Of a stretch of DNA of 64,000 nt, positions 62,263-64,000 are shown one piece after another (the first letter of the stretch is position 1; each line of letters opens with the position of its first letter). The translations under genes were made by a program, and so were the position numbers. The stretch lies in contig JABFRP010000003.1 of assembly GCA_013141115.1 (NCBI GenBank), forward strand, positions 558,001 to 622,000, given 5' to 3'. The DNA comes from Ferruginibacter sp. (lineage in GTDB: Bacteria > Bacteroidota > Bacteroidia > Chitinophagales > Chitinophagaceae). The notes under the pieces were generated by a model. The model saw nothing but the letters and a program-made list of their open reading frames with translations. It did no database searches and was not told the DNA's origin.

Positions 62263-64000
62263 TTATAATATTACTTTATTGGACACTCTTTTGAGACCAC
62301 GAATAAAGTCTTCGCTATTAGAGACATTTGTTATTTTCATTAATTCATCCCAATATTCTGCAGATACAGAATTATTTATACTACTAAAAATGAGACAAGC
62401 AAGTTCCTCCTCAAAACTCGACCATTTATCACCTATCAGAATCTCAGTACGTGCAGAATTAAGATCCAAATCTCTATTACCGCAAACATCAACGATTAAA
62501 ATGAGAGGGAATGGCCATGCCAGTTTTACCTGATTTTTTTTAACCTTCCATGACGGAGGAAATAAATCAGATGGGACTTCAATTCCATGGAGTGAAATTT
62601 GTGACTTCGATTGAGCTAACCAGGTTGTTGCGCTACTTGTTTTAATTTTCCCCAATTCATCTATAGTAATTGAAGTAGAAGATTGTACTATTTTATCTCC
62701 GGAATTTTCTAATTTCTTACTTAAAGAATAAGTCTCCATATCAATTTCGACATTTTTGGAGTGTATTTCAATAATATCTGCAGGCATACCCTTACTTTCC
62801 AATATTGCCATAATTGCCGTTCCAACTATTCCGACACTTCTGTTTCCGAACTTTATTTCCACAAGTTTTATATTTTCATTGTCAGCCCATGAATGATCTT
62901 TGAGGGAAACCGGTAAAACTTCTTTAAAGCTATTTTCATTTCTAATTTTTGATTGGTTAGGGGTTTTAATATTTATTTGAAAAGGAGGGTTCGGAATAAC
63001 AGTTTCAACAGATTTAATAAATTCTACTTCACTCATTTTTTGCCAAGGGTTCTTGTGTTTTCTAAGAATAAGCTTTGTTGAAGTACCGACCTGTTGCCTT
63101 TCTCCTGGCTTAATTAAAAAAATACTATCCTGTCCCTCGACTGTCATGTTTATTGCATCGCTGGATTTTTGAGGAGCATAAATTTTCATGGTATCAACAA
63201 TCATTGTGTCTGCTACCATAAAACAGGATAAAATGCCAATACCAAATCTGGACGAAGGCACCATGTCTGTGTTTGAATCAATTTTCAAGTTATTGAAATC
63301 GGTTGAAGTATAAAATGAGGAGCCTACCTGAGTGTAGTAATTGTCTATAATATCCTGATCCATTCCTGTGCCATTGTCAATTACTTCCAATACATCTTTG
63401 CCCTCTTCAGTATAGTATTTGACTGAGATTTCAGGCTTGTAGGGGTTGTCCCATTTGCTTTCCAATGCCTGCCTTAAGAGACATGCATCGATGGAATTCT
63501 GCAAAAGTTCACGCAATGCCACCTCCGGGTTTCCATAAAGTTGCGTACCCATCAACAAATCTATTACCTGACTTTTGCTCAAAGTAAATTTAGTGGCCCT
63601 ATAAATGTAGATAGGCTTGTCATAAATATCTTTTTGAGTTTCTATTTTAGTACGATCAACTTTAAACGGAAATCTCAGAAATATTTCCCGGCCATGACTG
63701 TTGTTAAAAGCATTTAGACTTGTAAGTATATTGTTACAAACACTAAGTTCATGATCAATTATATCACAAAACTCATGAATAGATGCTTCAATTGCCGGGT
63801 GTCCGCATTTTGCAGAAAACTGAATAATTTCTGGTGTAATCTGAGAAGGCCCTACAGCCCGGTGCTTTTGCCATTCTTTAACAGAAACCGGATGTCTAAC
63901 ATACAAATGAGAAAACAGAATAGAAGGTGTTCTTTTGCCATCAAAATCAAGAATATCGGCAAGTCTAAGTAACACACCAACTAACGGTAAACATGCATAA
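62263..64000 (-). CDS. HD-Hsp90-like GHKL ATPase (5' end outside window)
   Basis: The frame stays open to the right edge on the minus strand (YACLPLVGVLLRLADILDFD), so the GTG at 63975 is internal and the gene is partial. LRLADILDFD is the end of an HD-type domain. The GHKL ATPase follows: ALRELLQNSIDACLLRQ (N box), VLEVIDNGTGMD, SRFGIGILSCF and GTSTKLILRK. A middle domain like that of Hsp90 runs to the C-terminus (NRDLDLNSARTEIL). HD-Hsp90 fusions of this kind are found in defence and signalling contexts; the substrate is unknown. It converges with the PHP-ATPase operon. Confidence 0.85.
   Translation of the reverse strand, partial: YACLPLVGVLLRLADILDFDGKRTPSILFSHLYVRHPVSVKEWQKHRAVGPSQITPEIIQFSAKCGHPAIEASIHEFCDIIDHELSVCNNILTSLNAFNNSHGREIFLRFPFKVDRTKIETQKDIYDKPIYIYRATKFTLSKSQVIDLLMGTQLYGNPEVALRELLQNSIDACLLRQALESKWDNPYKPEISVKYYTEEGKDVLEVIDNGTGMDQDIIDNYYTQVGSSFYTSTDFNNLKIDSNTDMVPSSRFGIGILSCFMVADTMIVDTMKIYAPQKSSDAINMTVEGQDSIFLIKPGERQQVGTSTKLILRKHKNPWQKMSEVEFIKSVETVIPNPPFQINIKTPNQSKIRNENSFKEVLPVSLKDHSWADNENIKLVEIKFGNRSVGIVGTAIMAILESKGMPADIIEIHSKNVEIDMETYSLSKKLENSGDKIVQSSTSITIDELGKIKTSSATTWLAQSKSQISLHGIEVPSDLFPPSWKVKKNQVKLAWPFPLILIVDVCGNRDLDLNSARTEILIGDKWSSFEEELACLIFSSINNSVSAEYWDELMKITNVSNSEDFIRGLKRVSNKVIL

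Noticed and set aside
1..64000. CRISPR array, rRNA genes, insertion sequences
   Set aside because: No regularly spaced repeats, no rRNA-like sequence and no transposase motifs were seen on either strand.

Overview
The window reads as Bacteroidota chromosome, most likely the Chitinophagaceae or a close relative. The signs are two SusC/SusD pairs, start regions mostly without Shine-Dalgarno sequences, N-terminal signals of the type MKK-hydrophobic-AQ/SQ, lipoproteins ending in SC-K/D, Tat signals of the form NSRRNF, and an AT-rich base composition. Family calls come from motif reading only. No database search was run.

Region 1 (1-30340) is a large hemicellulose locus aimed mainly at (galacto/gluco)mannan. 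It begins with a GH3 tail cut by the window edge, a CE2-type acetyl esterase and an AraC regulator that diverges from susC. On the + strand follow SusC, SusD and a two-IPT surface glycan-binding lipoprotein. A strong hairpin separates these from a GH5_7-type mannanase, a GH26 mannanase, a sodium/solute symporter, a GH130 mannosylglucose phosphorylase, a mannobiose 2-epimerase, GH3, a PA14-containing GH31, an unassigned GH51-like lipoprotein, GH97, GH2, a second GH26 and a GH5. Surface enzymes would cut deacetylated mannan, side-chain enzymes trim it in the periplasm, and mannobiose would enter by the symporter. The epimerase and GH130 then give mannose-1-phosphate plus glucose.

Region 2 (30420-40009, minus strand) is a sugar-acid operon with an unusual layout. 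AraC, a gluconokinase-like FGGY kinase, an exported RraA-like protein, a Tat-exported enolase-superfamily dehydratase, a BASS-type sodium symporter, a second RraA/dehydratase pair and a Tat-exported glucose-fructose-oxidoreductase-like enzyme follow one another. Region 3 (40209-52851, + strand, divergent from region 2) has SusC, SusD, a terminator, a Weimberg-type set (2-oxoglutarate-semialdehyde dehydrogenase, IlvD/Edd dehydratase, exported SMP-30 lactonase, FAH-fold dehydratase), a GH10 xylanase lipoprotein and a GntP permease, closed by a good terminator. Read together, regions 2 and 3 suggest that xylan-derived aldoses are oxidised to aldonates outside the cytoplasm. The aldonates would either be imported for the Weimberg route or be dehydrated and cleaved in the periplasm to pyruvate, a step not usually placed there. 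This is my main biological proposal.

Region 4 (from about 53087 to beyond the right edge) looks like an integrated island. It starts with a 42-base 3' remnant of a tRNA-Arg(ACG) gene that still has its own terminator, followed by tandem palindromic repeats and a tyrosine recombinase. Cargo: a YhcG/DUF1016 nuclease gene with two near-identical 25-base palindromes, a HEPN-like protein, a small unknown protein, a frameshifted unknown gene, a GHKL ATPase fused to a Shedu-like PD-(D/E)XK nuclease, a PHP domain fused to an SMC-type ATPase with a small acidic downstream protein, and an HD-Hsp90-like ATPase that runs off the window. This is best read as a phage-defence island and contains candidate new system architectures.
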